Shown here piece after piece: positions 44,445-53,688 of a DNA stretch of 64,000 nucleotides (the stretch's first letter is position 1; each line of letters begins with the position of its first letter). A program made the translations under genes and the position numbers. This DNA comes from Polymorphobacter_B sp038225475 (lineage in GTDB: Bacteria; Pseudomonadota; Alphaproteobacteria; Sphingomonadales; Sphingomonadaceae): the NCBI GenBank assembly GCA_038225475.1, contig JBBRRA010000006.1, positions 168,640 to 232,639 on the forward strand, written 5' to 3'. The notes beneath the pieces were generated by a model. That model was given only the letters and a program-made list of their open reading frames with translations. It searched no databases and was not told where the DNA came from.

Positions 44445-46307
44445 TCATGCCGTAAAATGCAGCTTCGCCAACAACGCCTTGAGCCGTGGATCGCCTCGAA
44501 CCGGATCGAGCATCGGATCGTTGCGCATCAACACCAAGCCGGTATCGCCAGCCTGATAAGCCCGTTCCAGAGCGTCAAGCGCCGCCCCGCCGTCTCCCGT
44601 CTGCGCATAGACCTGCGCCTGCTGGTACAATGTATTGTCCCCGCCGGTTTCCACCAGCCCGGCGAGCGTCTGCTTCGCCAACGGGTCCTGTCCCAACCGG
44701 TGCAGGACGACTGCCAGTCCGGGCACGCGCGTCAACGCCTGCGGTTCGCGGTCATAGGCGGCGCGCGCCTGCGCCAAATCACCCAGCATCAGCCATGCGT
44801 CGCCGATCGCACCGTTCGCGCCGCTCATGGTCGGATTGAGGGCAAGCGCCCGCGTCGCGGCGGCGATCGCGTCATTATAGCGCCGCTCCGCCTGATACAC
44901 CGACGCCTGCGCCTTCGGCACGCGCGGATTGAGCGGATCGAGCGCCGCCGCATGATCGAGCGCGGCATGCGCTGTCGGAAAGCTGCCCATTCGCGCCTTG
45001 AACAGTCCAAACCGTACAAGCTGATCGGCGTCGCCCGAGCTCAGTTGCTTGGCTTTGTCATAAGCGGCGGACGCGCCGGCGAAATCGAGCCGGTTGTAGC
45101 GGGCAAACCCGAGCGCCGAATAGGCATCCGCCAGCGTCGGTGCGATCTTCACCGCGCGTTGCGCTGCAGTCAGGGCGGCGTCATAGCGTGCGCGCATCAG
45201 GTCGCCGTGCGAAAACTGATTGGCGAGCGCAATCAACGTCCGCGCCCGCCCGGCATGGGCTGCGGCATAATCGGGGTCGGCGGCGATCGCGGTATCAAAG
45301 CTCGCGAGCGCGCGCAGATAGGTCGCCTCATCGCCGACCAGATCATATTGCTGGCGGCCGTGCAGATACGCGTCGAGCGCAACCGGGTCGGCGGTGCCGC
45401 CCCGGCCGCGCGGATTGGCCGGGGTCAACAGACGCACTTTCAGCGCATTGCCCACCTGCGTCGCGATATCGCTTTCGACGGCAAAGGCATCGGTCAATTT
45501 GCGATCAAAAGTTTGCTGCCAGCGCTGGAAACCGGTGGACACCTCGATCAGCCCGGCGGTGATGCGCAGGACATCGCCTTCGCGCCGCACGCTGCCCTCG
45601 AGCACATAGGCAACGCCGAGCCGGGCACCCATGGTGCGCGCGTCGCTGCCCTTGAGCGCCGCCGAGGAGGTGCGCGCGGCCACCTGCAGCTCGCTGAAAC
45701 TGGCCAGCGTCGATCGCAGTTCCTCGGACAGGCCATCGGAAAAATAGTCCTGCGCAGGGTCGCCGCTCAAATTGACAAAGGGCAGAACCGAGATGCTGTG
45801 CGCGGGTGCTACCGGCCTCGGCGCGTCTGCAATTGCGCCGCGGACGGTGGCCGGGAGTGCCGCCGTCGCGGTGCCTGCATGAAGTTCGGACGATCCGCCG
45901 AACATCCGCGTGCCGGCGAGCAACAATACCGCAGCGAGCGCCATGACGCCGACGATGATCGGCAACGGGTCGGCGCCGCCGCCGTGCTCGCCGTGCCCGC
46001 CATGTCCGGCATGGGCTTCGTGGAGCGCGTGTTCAGCGTTGGCCGCCGGCTCGGTCTCGGGAAGCTCGATTTCGGGAACGAGACCGCCGTCGGCCCAGCG
46101 GAAATACCACGTCAATCCGATCGCCAGCGGAAAGCCGATGACGAGTGCGGCAAAGACCAGTTTCATCGACCAGTGCGGCAACTCGAGGATCAAAGTCAGC
46201 AGGTGGCCGACCTCCAAGATCAGCCAGCTGGTAACAAGATAGGCGGTTGCAGCGCGCCATATGCCTCGCCGTCGCAACTCCCCTGACAAAGCGCCCCAAT
46301 GGCCCAC
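44445..46307 (-). CDS. Membrane protein with TolB-like domain and TPR repeats
   Basis: This 620-residue protein starts at GTG 46307, five bases after AGGAG; the open frame continues 16 codons upstream without a good site. Two hydrophobic helices lie in the first 70 residues, then a histidine-rich loop (AEHALHEAHAGHGGHGEHGG), a third helix (LPIIVGVMALAAVLLLAGT), and a large soluble part. The soluble part opens with a TolB/FlgO-like domain (SVLPFVNLSGDPAQDYFSDG, VLEGSVRREGDVLRITAGLI) also seen in adenylate-cyclase and CadC-like regulators, followed by TPR repeats (about residues 300-600). No catalytic or DNA-binding domain is fused. It may sense or assemble envelope complexes; the actual role is unknown. 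Confidence 0.82.
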   Translation of the reverse strand: MGHWGALSGELRRRGIWRAATAYLVTSWLILEVGHLLTLILELPHWSMKLVFAALVIGFPLAIGLTWYFRWADGGLVPEIELPETEPAANAEHALHEAHAGHGGHGEHGGGADPLPIIVGVMALAAVLLLAGTRMFGGSSELHAGTATAALPATVRGAIADAPRPVAPAHSISVLPFVNLSGDPAQDYFSDGLSEELRSTLASFSELQVAARTSSAALKGSDARTMGARLGVAYVLEGSVRREGDVLRITAGLIEVSTGFQRWQQTFDRKLTDAFAVESDIATQVGNALKVRLLTPANPRGRGGTADPVALDAYLHGRQQYDLVGDEATYLRALASFDTAIAADPDYAAAHAGRARTLIALANQFSHGDLMRARYDAALTAAQRAVKIAPTLADAYSALGFARYNRLDFAGASAAYDKAKQLSSGDADQLVRFGLFKARMGSFPTAHAALDHAAALDPLNPRVPKAQASVYQAERRYNDAIAAATRALALNPTMSGANGAIGDAWLMLGDLAQARAAYDREPQALTRVPGLAVVLHRLGQDPLAKQTLAGLVETGGDNTLYQQAQVYAQTGDGGAALDALERAYQAGDTGLVLMRNDPMLDPVRGDPRLKALLAKLHFTA

Positions 46308-46480
46308 CCTGGCTCCTGTCGTGAACCTGCATCCCGTGTGCCAACTGCTATGCATTTACGCTGTGTTAGGCAAGCTGCGGATGCAAATCGCGATGCTAGT
46401 CAGACCGGTTCGCCGGTCCATCCAGCGGCATTGCTTGACGACACAATCGACAAAGCCGAACCGCGCGACAGGACGCAGGC

Positions 46481-47278
46481 TCAGCGCCGCCACGCAATGC
46501 GGTCGGGGCGGGTAAACACTTCGAAGCCGTCGTGCCGCGCTACGGCGACGAGTGTCAGTCCCGCCGCTGCCGCCGTTGCCACCGCCAACGTCGTTGGAGC
46601 CGAGACGGCCACCAGCATCGGCGCGCCGAGCATGGCGGTCTTCTGGACCATTTCGACCGAAATGCGGCTTGTCAGCACTACGACCCCGGCACGCGGATCG
46701 ACGACCCCGCGCGCCGCTGCGCCGACCAACTTGTCGAGCGCGTTGTGGCGGCCGACGTCTTCGCGGCCGAATAATGGCTCGCCGCGTCGCCACAGCGCGG
46801 CGGCGTGCGTCGCTCGCGTCCTGGTTCCCAGCGGCTGGACGGCGCGCAGTTCAGCCATCGCTGCGAGCAGTTCGGCCGGAGACGGGTACGGGCCGTCGGC
46901 GGTCACGCGCGGCGGCGCGAGCACCGCCTCGTCGAGGCTTTCGATACCGCACAGTCCGCAACCGCTGGGCGCGGCCAACCGTCGCCGGGTCGTGACGGCG
47001 CTGCCCGCCCCGGCGGTCAGCCATAGCCGCACTTCGATACCGCTGGCCTGTTCGACGACCTCGCACGCCGCGACATCGCGGGTCGCCGCAATCAGCCGCT
47101 CGGTCAGTGCGAACCCAATGGCAAAATCCTCGAGATCATCCGGCGTCGCCAGCATCACGGCCGCAGTCACGGCATTTACCACGATGGCGACGGGGGTTTC
47201 GACTGCGAGCGTCCGTGTGCCGCTTGCGATGCCAGCGGCAGTCCAGGCGTCGCGTGCACAATTCTGCCATGCGGTCAT
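46481..47278 (-). CDS. fdhD: Formate dehydrogenase accessory sulfurtransferase FdhD
   Basis: FdhD transfers sulfur to the molybdenum cofactor of formate dehydrogenase-like enzymes. The 265-residue protein shows the N-terminal VAIVVNAVTAAVMLATPDDL, FAIGFALTERLI, the conserved cysteine pair in SGCGLCGIES, GTRTRATHAAALWRRGE, and GREDVGRHNALDKLVGAAA. The ATG at 47278 is followed by a short family-atypical N terminus. The gene is divergent from a YdeP-type molybdenum oxidoreductase with 80 bases between starts, and that enzyme is the obvious client. Confidence 0.94.
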   Translation of the reverse strand: MTAWQNCARDAWTAAGIASGTRTLAVETPVAIVVNAVTAAVMLATPDDLEDFAIGFALTERLIAATRDVAACEVVEQASGIEVRLWLTAGAGSAVTTRRRLAAPSGCGLCGIESLDEAVLAPPRVTADGPYPSPAELLAAMAELRAVQPLGTRTRATHAAALWRRGEPLFGREDVGRHNALDKLVGAAARGVVDPRAGVVVLTSRISVEMVQKTAMLGAPMLVAVSAPTTLAVATAAAAGLTLVAVARHDGFEVFTRPDRIAWRR

Positions 47279-47358
47279 TTGTGTCGCCTGTTTTGTCGAC
47301 GCCGTGCGTTACGTTCGGGCGTTAGAACAGTCATAGCCAATGCCACGAGGACCGCGCG

Positions 47359-49650
47359 ATGAAAGATAAAATTGCGATCAGGCCATATACGGGCCCCGCT
47401 GGTGGCTGGGGATCGGTGCGTTCGGTGGGCGAGATCCTGTGGCGCGAGCAGGTGCCGCCGTTATCGTCGACGCATGAGCTGCTTCGGCAAAACAAGGCGG
47501 ACGGCTTTGCCTGCGTGTCGTGCGCGTGGTCGAAGCCGGCGAACGCGCATCCGTTCGAATTCTGCGAAAACGGTGCAAAGGCAACCGCGTGGGAGCTGAC
47601 GACCAAGCGCACCGATGCGGCATTCTTTGCTGCGCACCCGGTCACCGAATTGCTCGGGTGGCGCGACTACGACCTCGAGCAGCAGGGTCGGCTGACGGCC
47701 CCCATGCGCTATGATGCGGCGAGCGACCGCTATATCGCCGTCGAATGGGCGACCGCATTTGCCGAAATCGGGGCCGAGCTCAAGGCGCTCGAGCCGAAGT
47801 CGGTGGTGTTCTACGCATCCGGCCGAGCGAGCCTCGAGACGTCGTATATGTATGGGCTGCTGGCACGGCTGTACGGCACCAACAACCTGCCCGACAGCTC
47901 GAACATGTGCCACGAGACCACCTCGGTCGCGCTCAAGACGCGCATCGGCGTCCCGGTCGGCACGACCAAGCTCGAGGATTTCGACCACGCCGATTGTATC
48001 CTGTTTTTCGGGCAGAATGTCGGATCGAACGCGCCGCGCCTGCTGCACCCGCTGCAGGAGGCTGCCAAGCGCGGCTGCCAGATCATCACGTTCAACCCGC
48101 TGAAGGAGCGCGGGCTCGAGCGATTTACTAATCCGCAGTCGCCGATCGAGATGCTGACGAAGGCCGAAACACCGATCTCGTCGCAATATCATCAGGTCCG
48201 CGCGGGCGGCGACATCGCGGTCCTGATGGGCATGTGCAAATACACGATCGAGGCCGATGATGCCGCAGCCGCTGCCGGGCTGCCACCGGTGCTCGACCAT
48301 GACTTTATTGCGGCACACTGTGACGGGTTCGAGGCCTTTGCCGCGGCGGCGCGCAGGTGCGAATGGGCGGCGATCGAGCTCGAAGCCGGGCTGAGCCGCG
48401 CCGCAATTTGCGAAGCTGCCGAAGTCTATGCGCGCGCCGAACGCGTCATCGCGGTTTACGGCATGGGCCTGACGCAACATGTTCTGGGCATCCACAATGT
48501 CGAAATGATCGTCAACCTGCTGCTGCTGCGCGGCAATATCGGTCGCGAGGGGGCCGGTGTATGTCCGGTGCGCGGGCATTCGAACGTGCAGGGGCAGCGG
48601 ACCGTCGGCATCAGCGAAAAGCCCGAACTCGTGCCGCTCGATAAGCTTGCCGCGCAATTTGGCTTCGAGCCGCCGCGGACCAAGGGGCTGAATACCGTGG
48701 AGGCATGCGAGGCTATTCTCGACGGGTCGGTGCGCGCGTTTATCGGGCTCGGCGGCAATTTCGTCCGCGCGATTCCCGATACGGTGCGCATGGAAGCGGC
48801 ATGGTCGAAGCTGCGGCTGACGGTGCAGATCGCGACCAAGCTTAACCGCAACCATCTGGTGAAAGGCCAGATCAGCTATGTGTTGCCCTGCCTCGGCCGT
48901 ATCGAGCGCGACGTGCAGGCAAGCGGCCCGCAGGCGGTCGCGATCGAGGACAGCACCAGCTGCATCCACGGCTCGCGCGGGCAACGCACGCCCGCATCGC
49001 CGGTATTATTGTCCGAGCCGGCAATCCTGGCAGGCATTGCCAAGGCGACGCTGCCGCCCAATCCGTTAGTGCCGTGGGATGATTGGGTGGCCGACTATGC
49101 CCGTATCCGCGACGCCATCGCCGAAACCTATCCGCAGTTTTTCGCCGATTTCAACGCGCGCATGTTCGAACCCGGCGGGTTTTACCGTGGCAATGCGGCG
49201 CGGGAACGCCGGTTCGAGACGGCGAGCGGCAAGGCGGAATTCGCCGTCCCGCCAGTGTTGTCGGCAACCGGGTTCGAACCTGCCGACGGACTGTTCCGGC
49301 TGATGACGCTGCGTTCGAACGATCAGTTCAATACCACGATCTATGGCTACTATGACCGCTTCAGGGGTATCGAGGGGACGCGCGACATCGTTTTCGTCAA
49401 CCCGCGCGACATGGAGCGGCACGGGCTGACCGAAGGTGCGACGATTGCGCTGCGGACCGATTATGGCGACGGCATCCACCGCGAGGTCGGTGGCTTGCGG
49501 GTGGTGTCCTATGCGATTCCCGAAGGCTGCCTTGGCGCCTACTACCCGGAGTGCAATCCGCTGATTCCGGTTCAGCATCATGCTGAACAAAGCTTTGTGC
49601 CTGCAGCAAAGTCCGTACCGGTGCGGATCGTGGTAACGCCAGCGCGCTGA
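47359..49650 (+). CDS. FdhF/YdeP family molybdopterin oxidoreductase
   Basis: This 763-residue enzyme belongs to the YdeP branch of the DMSO reductase family, similar to the catalytic subunit of formate dehydrogenase H but with a different cofactor pocket. ATG 47359 follows GAGGA. The N terminus has GGWGSVRSVGEILWREQVP and the CVSCAW pair (Cys in FACVSCAWSKPA), then family segments SSNMCHETTSVALKTRIG, FFGQNVGSNAPR and GNIGREGAGVCPVRGHSNVQ; the C-terminal MopB domain includes LRSNDQFNTTIYGYYDRFRG. No signal peptide, so it is cytoplasmic. The reaction is not established; YdeP is linked to acid or oxidative stress in E. coli. Confidence 0.92.
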   Translation: MKDKIAIRPYTGPAGGWGSVRSVGEILWREQVPPLSSTHELLRQNKADGFACVSCAWSKPANAHPFEFCENGAKATAWELTTKRTDAAFFAAHPVTELLGWRDYDLEQQGRLTAPMRYDAASDRYIAVEWATAFAEIGAELKALEPKSVVFYASGRASLETSYMYGLLARLYGTNNLPDSSNMCHETTSVALKTRIGVPVGTTKLEDFDHADCILFFGQNVGSNAPRLLHPLQEAAKRGCQIITFNPLKERGLERFTNPQSPIEMLTKAETPISSQYHQVRAGGDIAVLMGMCKYTIEADDAAAAAGLPPVLDHDFIAAHCDGFEAFAAAARRCEWAAIELEAGLSRAAICEAAEVYARAERVIAVYGMGLTQHVLGIHNVEMIVNLLLLRGNIGREGAGVCPVRGHSNVQGQRTVGISEKPELVPLDKLAAQFGFEPPRTKGLNTVEACEAILDGSVRAFIGLGGNFVRAIPDTVRMEAAWSKLRLTVQIATKLNRNHLVKGQISYVLPCLGRIERDVQASGPQAVAIEDSTSCIHGSRGQRTPASPVLLSEPAILAGIAKATLPPNPLVPWDDWVADYARIRDAIAETYPQFFADFNARMFEPGGFYRGNAARERRFETASGKAEFAVPPVLSATGFEPADGLFRLMTLRSNDQFNTTIYGYYDRFRGIEGTRDIVFVNPRDMERHGLTEGATIALRTDYGDGIHREVGGLRVVSYAIPEGCLGAYYPECNPLIPVQHHAEQSFVPAAKSVPVRIVVTPAR

Positions 49651-49662
49651 CGCGGCGCTTCT

Positions 49663-49679
49663 TTACGCCGATCTTACGC
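49663..49679 (+). promoter_or_regulatory. Direct repeat upstream of kdp, candidate KdpE site
   Basis: TTACGC occurs twice with an 11-base period (49663-49668, 49674-49679), the spacing used by OmpR/PhoB-class regulators such as KdpE. It lies 73 bases before the first small gene of the kdp operon. No experimental consensus for this group is available to me, so it is a candidate only. Confidence 0.35.
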
Positions 49680-49752
49680 GAACGGCGTCGTTCGCCATGG
49701 CGACCACGCGGCTGTGCGCATACCTCTGCCGGATACCGCGCAGGAGCTTTGC

Positions 49753-49836
49753 ATGCAGGATATTTTGTGGATCGGCATCGTCGCCGGGCTGGCGTTGCTC
49801 AGCCTGGTATACATCGCGCTCGCCGACCGGGCTTGA
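49753..49836 (+). CDS. 27-residue membrane micro-protein upstream of kdpF
   Basis: ATG 49753 is preceded by a perfect AGGAG six bases upstream (49742-49746). The product is 27 residues: a single hydrophobic helix (ILWIGIVAGLALLSLVYIAL) with DRA at its C terminus. It lies four bases before kdpF, which makes a similar one-helix peptide. Small proteins of this kind sit before kdpF in several alphaproteobacteria and could stabilise KdpABC. The strong ribosome-binding site is the best evidence that it is translated. Confidence 0.6.
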   Translation: MQDILWIGIVAGLALLSLVYIALADRA

Positions 49837-49840
49837 GCCG

Positions 49841-49930
49841 ATGACGCTCGACCTTTGGCTTGGTGCGGCAACCGCCGTTGGCCTCCTCCTCTATCTTGTC
49901 GCGGTGCTCGTGCGCCCCGAACGCTTCTGA
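49841..49930 (+). CDS. kdpF: Potassium-transporting ATPase subunit KdpF
   Basis: KdpF is the small single-helix subunit that stabilises the KdpABC complex. The 29 residues start at ATG 49841 and show the typical pattern: LDLWLGAATAVGLLLYLVAV followed by the conserved C-terminal VRPERF. It lies 14 bases before kdpA. It is too short to be found by ordinary gene calling, but composition, motif and context agree. Confidence 0.88.
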   Translation: MTLDLWLGAATAVGLLLYLVAVLVRPERF

Positions 49931-49944
49931 GCGGAGATTCGCGC

Positions 49945-51654
49945 ATGACTTTTCAAGGCTGGCTGCTGATCGCGCTGTTCACGGCGTGCGTGGTGGCGAT
50001 CACCAAGCCGATGGGTGTGTGGCTGTTCGCGCTTTACGAAGGGCGGCGGACGCCGCTGCATGGCATCCTCGGGCCGGTCGAGCGGGGCTTTTACCGGCTC
50101 GGCGGAATCGACCCGGGGGAGGATATGGGCTGGCGTCGCTATGCGGTGCATGTGCTGATCTTCAGTTTCGTCGGCACGGCGCTGTCCTATGCGCTGCTGC
50201 GGTTGCAAAATGTGCTGCCGCTCAACCCGAACGGCTTTGCCGCGCTCGACCCGCATCTTGCGATGAACACTGCCGTCAGCTTCGTGACCAATACCAACTG
50301 GCAGTCGTATTCGGGCGAGTCGACGATGAGCAATTTCAGCCAGATGGTTGCGCTGACCGTCCATAACTTCCTGTCGGCCGCGACCGGCATCGCCGTCGCC
50401 TTTGCCGTGATCCGCGGGTTTGCCCGGCGCGAAGCCCGCGGCCTCGGCAATTTCTGGGCGGATATGACCCGGGTGACGCTCTATCTGCTGCTGCCGGCAA
50501 GCCTTGTTTACGCGGTTGTGCTGATCGCCGCGGGTGTGCCGCAGACGTTGGCGGGTTCGGTCATCGCAACGACGCTCGAAGGTGCGAGGCAGACGCTCAT
50601 ACTGGGGCCGGTGGCGAGCCAGGAAGCCATCAAGATGTTCGGCACCAACGGCGGCGGATTTTTCAACGCCAACTCGGCGCACCCGTTCGAGAACCCGAGC
50701 GCGCTGACCAATCTTCTGCAAATGGTGTCGATCTTCTCGCTCGGTGCCGGCCTGACGTGGCTGTTTGGCAAGGCGGTCGGCAACACGCGGCAGGGCTGGG
50801 CGATTTTCGTTACCATGCTGCTGCTGTTTCTGGCGGGGACCACCGTTGCCTATTGGGCCGAAAGCGTCGGCAACCCCAATCTGCATGCCCTAGGGGTGCA
50901 CGCCGCCGATGGTAACATGGAAGGCAAGGAGGTGCGCTTCGGCATCGCCGCTTCGGCGTTGTTCGCCACTGTTACTACCGATGCCTCGTGCGGCGCAGTC
51001 AATGCGATGCACGATAGCTTCACCGCGCTCGGCGGGATGGTGCCGCTGTTCAACATTCAGCTTGGCGAGATTATTTTCGGCGGTGTCGGGTCGGGGCTAT
51101 ACGGCTTTTTGCTTTATGCCATCCTTGCTGTCTTCGTCGCCGGGCTGATGGTCGGACGTAGTCCCGAATATGTCGGCAAGAAAATCGAAGCGCGCGAGGT
51201 CAAGCTTGCCGTGCTGGCAATCGCCGTGCTGCCGCTCATCATCCTTGGCTTCACCGGCATTGCAGCGGTCACGTCGGCCGGGCTGGCCGGGCGCGCCAAC
51301 ATGGGGCCGCACGGCTATTCGGAAATTCTGTATGCCTTCACCAGCGCCGTTGGTAACAACGGATCAGCATTCGCCGGGTTGACCGCAAGCACGCCGTTTT
51401 ACGACGGGCTGCTTGCCGTTGCGATGTGGCTGGGACGGTTCTTCGTCGTTATCCCGGTGCTCGCCATCGCCGGCAGCCTTGCCGCCAAACGCCTTGTGCC
51501 CGAATCGTCGGGGTCGTTCCCGACCACCGGGCCGCTATGGGTCGGGCTGCTGATCGGCATCATCCTTATCCTCGGCGGGCTTACCTTCCTGCCATCGCTG
51601 GCGCTCGGCCCCCTTGCGGAACATTTCGCAATGGTCCGCGGCCAGCTGTTCTGA
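49945..51654 (+). CDS. kdpA: Potassium-transporting ATPase subunit KdpA
   Basis: KdpA is the potassium channel-like subunit of the high-affinity KdpFABC pump. The 569-residue membrane protein starts at ATG 49945, preceded by GGAG. It has about ten membrane helices and four selectivity-filter loops: TNTNWQSYSGESTMS, GTNGGGFFNANSAHPFENP, TTDASCGAVNAMHDS and VGNNGSAFAGL. Length is normal. It lies between kdpF and kdpB, with 13 bases before the kdpB start, and is expressed when external potassium is low. Confidence 0.96.
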   Translation: MTFQGWLLIALFTACVVAITKPMGVWLFALYEGRRTPLHGILGPVERGFYRLGGIDPGEDMGWRRYAVHVLIFSFVGTALSYALLRLQNVLPLNPNGFAALDPHLAMNTAVSFVTNTNWQSYSGESTMSNFSQMVALTVHNFLSAATGIAVAFAVIRGFARREARGLGNFWADMTRVTLYLLLPASLVYAVVLIAAGVPQTLAGSVIATTLEGARQTLILGPVASQEAIKMFGTNGGGFFNANSAHPFENPSALTNLLQMVSIFSLGAGLTWLFGKAVGNTRQGWAIFVTMLLLFLAGTTVAYWAESVGNPNLHALGVHAADGNMEGKEVRFGIAASALFATVTTDASCGAVNAMHDSFTALGGMVPLFNIQLGEIIFGGVGSGLYGFLLYAILAVFVAGLMVGRSPEYVGKKIEAREVKLAVLAIAVLPLIILGFTGIAAVTSAGLAGRANMGPHGYSEILYAFTSAVGNNGSAFAGLTASTPFYDGLLAVAMWLGRFFVVIPVLAIAGSLAAKRLVPESSGSFPTTGPLWVGLLIGIILILGGLTFLPSLALGPLAEHFAMVRGQLF

Positions 51655-51667
51655 TCGGAGCACCGTC

Positions 51668-53677
51668 ATGGCCCGCGCCACCGCCCCTTCGCTGTTTACC
51701 GCCGCTCTTGTCGGTCCCGCTATGGTCGATGCTGTCCGTAAGCTCGCGCCGCAAACGCTCGTGCGCAATCCGGTCATGTTCGTTACCGGCGTCGTCGCCG
51801 CGCTGCTGACGCTGCTGCTGTTGATCGGCAACACCGGCGTGTCGAGCGGCCTCGGGCTTCAGATCGTCATTTGGTTGTGGCTGACGGTGCTGTTCGGCAA
51901 CTTTGCCGAAGCCATCGCCGAAGGGCGCGGCAAGGCGCAGGCGGCATCGCTGCGGCAGACCAAGGGCGAGCTGACCGCGCGCCGTGTCACCGGCGAAAGC
52001 GTGCCGGCGTCGGCGCTAAAGGTCGGCGATCTTGTCGGCGTCGAAACCGGCGAGCTGATCCCTGCCGACGGCGAGGTCGTCGAGGGCGTCGCTTCGGTCA
52101 ACGAAGCCGCGATCACGGGCGAAAGCGCACCGGTCATCCGCGAAGCCGGCGGCGACCGCTCCGCGGTCACGGCGGGCACCCGCGTCATTTCCGATCGCAT
52201 TACCGTGCGCGTCACGGCTGGACCGGGCGAGGGCTTCCTCGACCGGATGATCGCGCTCGTCGAAGGCGCTGCGCGCCAGAAAACGCCCAACGAGATCGCG
52301 CTGACGATCCTGTTGGTCGGGCTAACGATTATTTTCCTGATCGCCGTGGGCACGGTGCCGATGTTCGCGCACTATGCCGGCGGCGCGGTACCGGTGGTGC
52401 TGCTCGCGGCGCTGCTGATCACGCTGATCCCGACCACGATCGCGGCATTGCTGTCGGCGATCGGCATTGCCGGCATGGACCGGCTGGTGCGCTTCAACGT
52501 GCTCGCCAAGTCGGGCCGCGCGGTCGAAGCCGCCGGTGACATCGACGTGTTGCTGCTCGACAAAACCGGGACGATCACGGTGGGTGACCGCCAGGCAACC
52601 GAATTCCGAACCGTCGGCGAAGTCAGCATGAGCGAACTTGCCGAAGCTGCCTATCTGTCGAGCCTCGCCGACGAAACGCCCGAGGGCCGGTCGATCGTCG
52701 TGCTCGCGCGCGAAAAACATGGGCAATCTGCGGCGATGCCCGCCAATGCCGAGGTGGTGCCATTCGCTGCCTCGACCCGGCTGTCGGGGCTGCGCTTCGG
52801 CACGAGCTTCATTGAAAAGGGCGCAGTTGACTCGGTCCTAAAGACCATCGGCAACGACCCAAACGCTGACGCGCTGCGGCGGATAACCGACGAGATCGCA
52901 CGCTCGGGCGGCACCCCGCTGGCCGTCGTCCGGGATGGCCGGATCCTCGGTGCAGTGCACCTCAAGGATATTATCAAGGCCGGCATCCGCGAGCGCTTCA
53001 CCGAACTTCGCCGCATGGGCATCCGAACGGTGATGATCACCGGCGACAACCCGCTGACCGCCGCGAGCATCGCCGCCGAAGCGGGCGTCGATGATTTTCT
53101 CGCGCAGGCGACGCCGGAAGACAAGCTGGCGCTGATCCGCAAGGAACAGACCGGCGGACGTCTGGTGGCGATGTGCGGCGACGGCACCAACGACGCGCCC
53201 GCGCTCGCACAGGCCGATGTCGGCGTGACCATGAATACCGGCACTCAGGCGGCGCGCGAGGCGGGCAACATGGTCGATCTCGACAGCGACCCGACCAAGC
53301 TCATCGAGATCGTCGGGCTGGGCAAGCAGCTGCTGATGACCCGCGGTGCGCTGACGACGTTTTCGATCGCCAATGACGTCGCCAAATATTTCGCCATCCT
53401 GCCAGCGATCTTCGTGGTGCTGTACCCGGGGCTGGGCGTTCTCAATGTCATGCACCTCGCATCCCCGGGAAGCGCGATCCTGTCGGCGATCATCTTCAAC
53501 GCGCTGATCATCCCGGCGCTGGTACCGCTGGCGCTCAAGGGCGTGAAATACCGCCCGGCGGGCGCGGGTACGCTGCTCGCGCACAATCTCGCGGTCTATG
53601 GCCTGGGCGGCATCGTTGCGCCGTTCATCGGCATCAAGCTGATCGACCTCGTCGTCTCCGGCCTTGGGCTGGCGTAA
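51668..53677 (+). CDS. kdpB: Potassium-transporting ATPase subunit KdpB
   Basis: KdpB is the P-type ATPase subunit that powers KdpFABC. The 669-residue protein starts at ATG 51668 after GGAG. The phosphorylated aspartate is Asp298 in LLLDKTGTITVG; the TGES actuator motif is AITGESAPVI, the nucleotide-binding domain follows, and the hinge is MCGDGTNDAPALAQADVGV. Six to seven membrane helices are seen. A short intergenic gap of 11 bases leads to kdpC. Confidence 0.96.
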   Translation: MARATAPSLFTAALVGPAMVDAVRKLAPQTLVRNPVMFVTGVVAALLTLLLLIGNTGVSSGLGLQIVIWLWLTVLFGNFAEAIAEGRGKAQAASLRQTKGELTARRVTGESVPASALKVGDLVGVETGELIPADGEVVEGVASVNEAAITGESAPVIREAGGDRSAVTAGTRVISDRITVRVTAGPGEGFLDRMIALVEGAARQKTPNEIALTILLVGLTIIFLIAVGTVPMFAHYAGGAVPVVLLAALLITLIPTTIAALLSAIGIAGMDRLVRFNVLAKSGRAVEAAGDIDVLLLDKTGTITVGDRQATEFRTVGEVSMSELAEAAYLSSLADETPEGRSIVVLAREKHGQSAAMPANAEVVPFAASTRLSGLRFGTSFIEKGAVDSVLKTIGNDPNADALRRITDEIARSGGTPLAVVRDGRILGAVHLKDIIKAGIRERFTELRRMGIRTVMITGDNPLTAASIAAEAGVDDFLAQATPEDKLALIRKEQTGGRLVAMCGDGTNDAPALAQADVGVTMNTGTQAAREAGNMVDLDSDPTKLIEIVGLGKQLLMTRGALTTFSIANDVAKYFAILPAIFVVLYPGLGVLNVMHLASPGSAILSAIIFNALIIPALVPLALKGVKYRPAGAGTLLAHNLAVYGLGGIVAPFIGIKLIDLVVSGLGLA

Positions 53678-53688
53678 AGGAAACCGCC

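Noticed and set aside
44457..46286. Open frame of 609 codons on the plus strand across the TolB/TPR gene
   Set aside because: Antisense shadow; the minus-strand protein has clear membrane helices, TPRs and a good ribosome-binding site.
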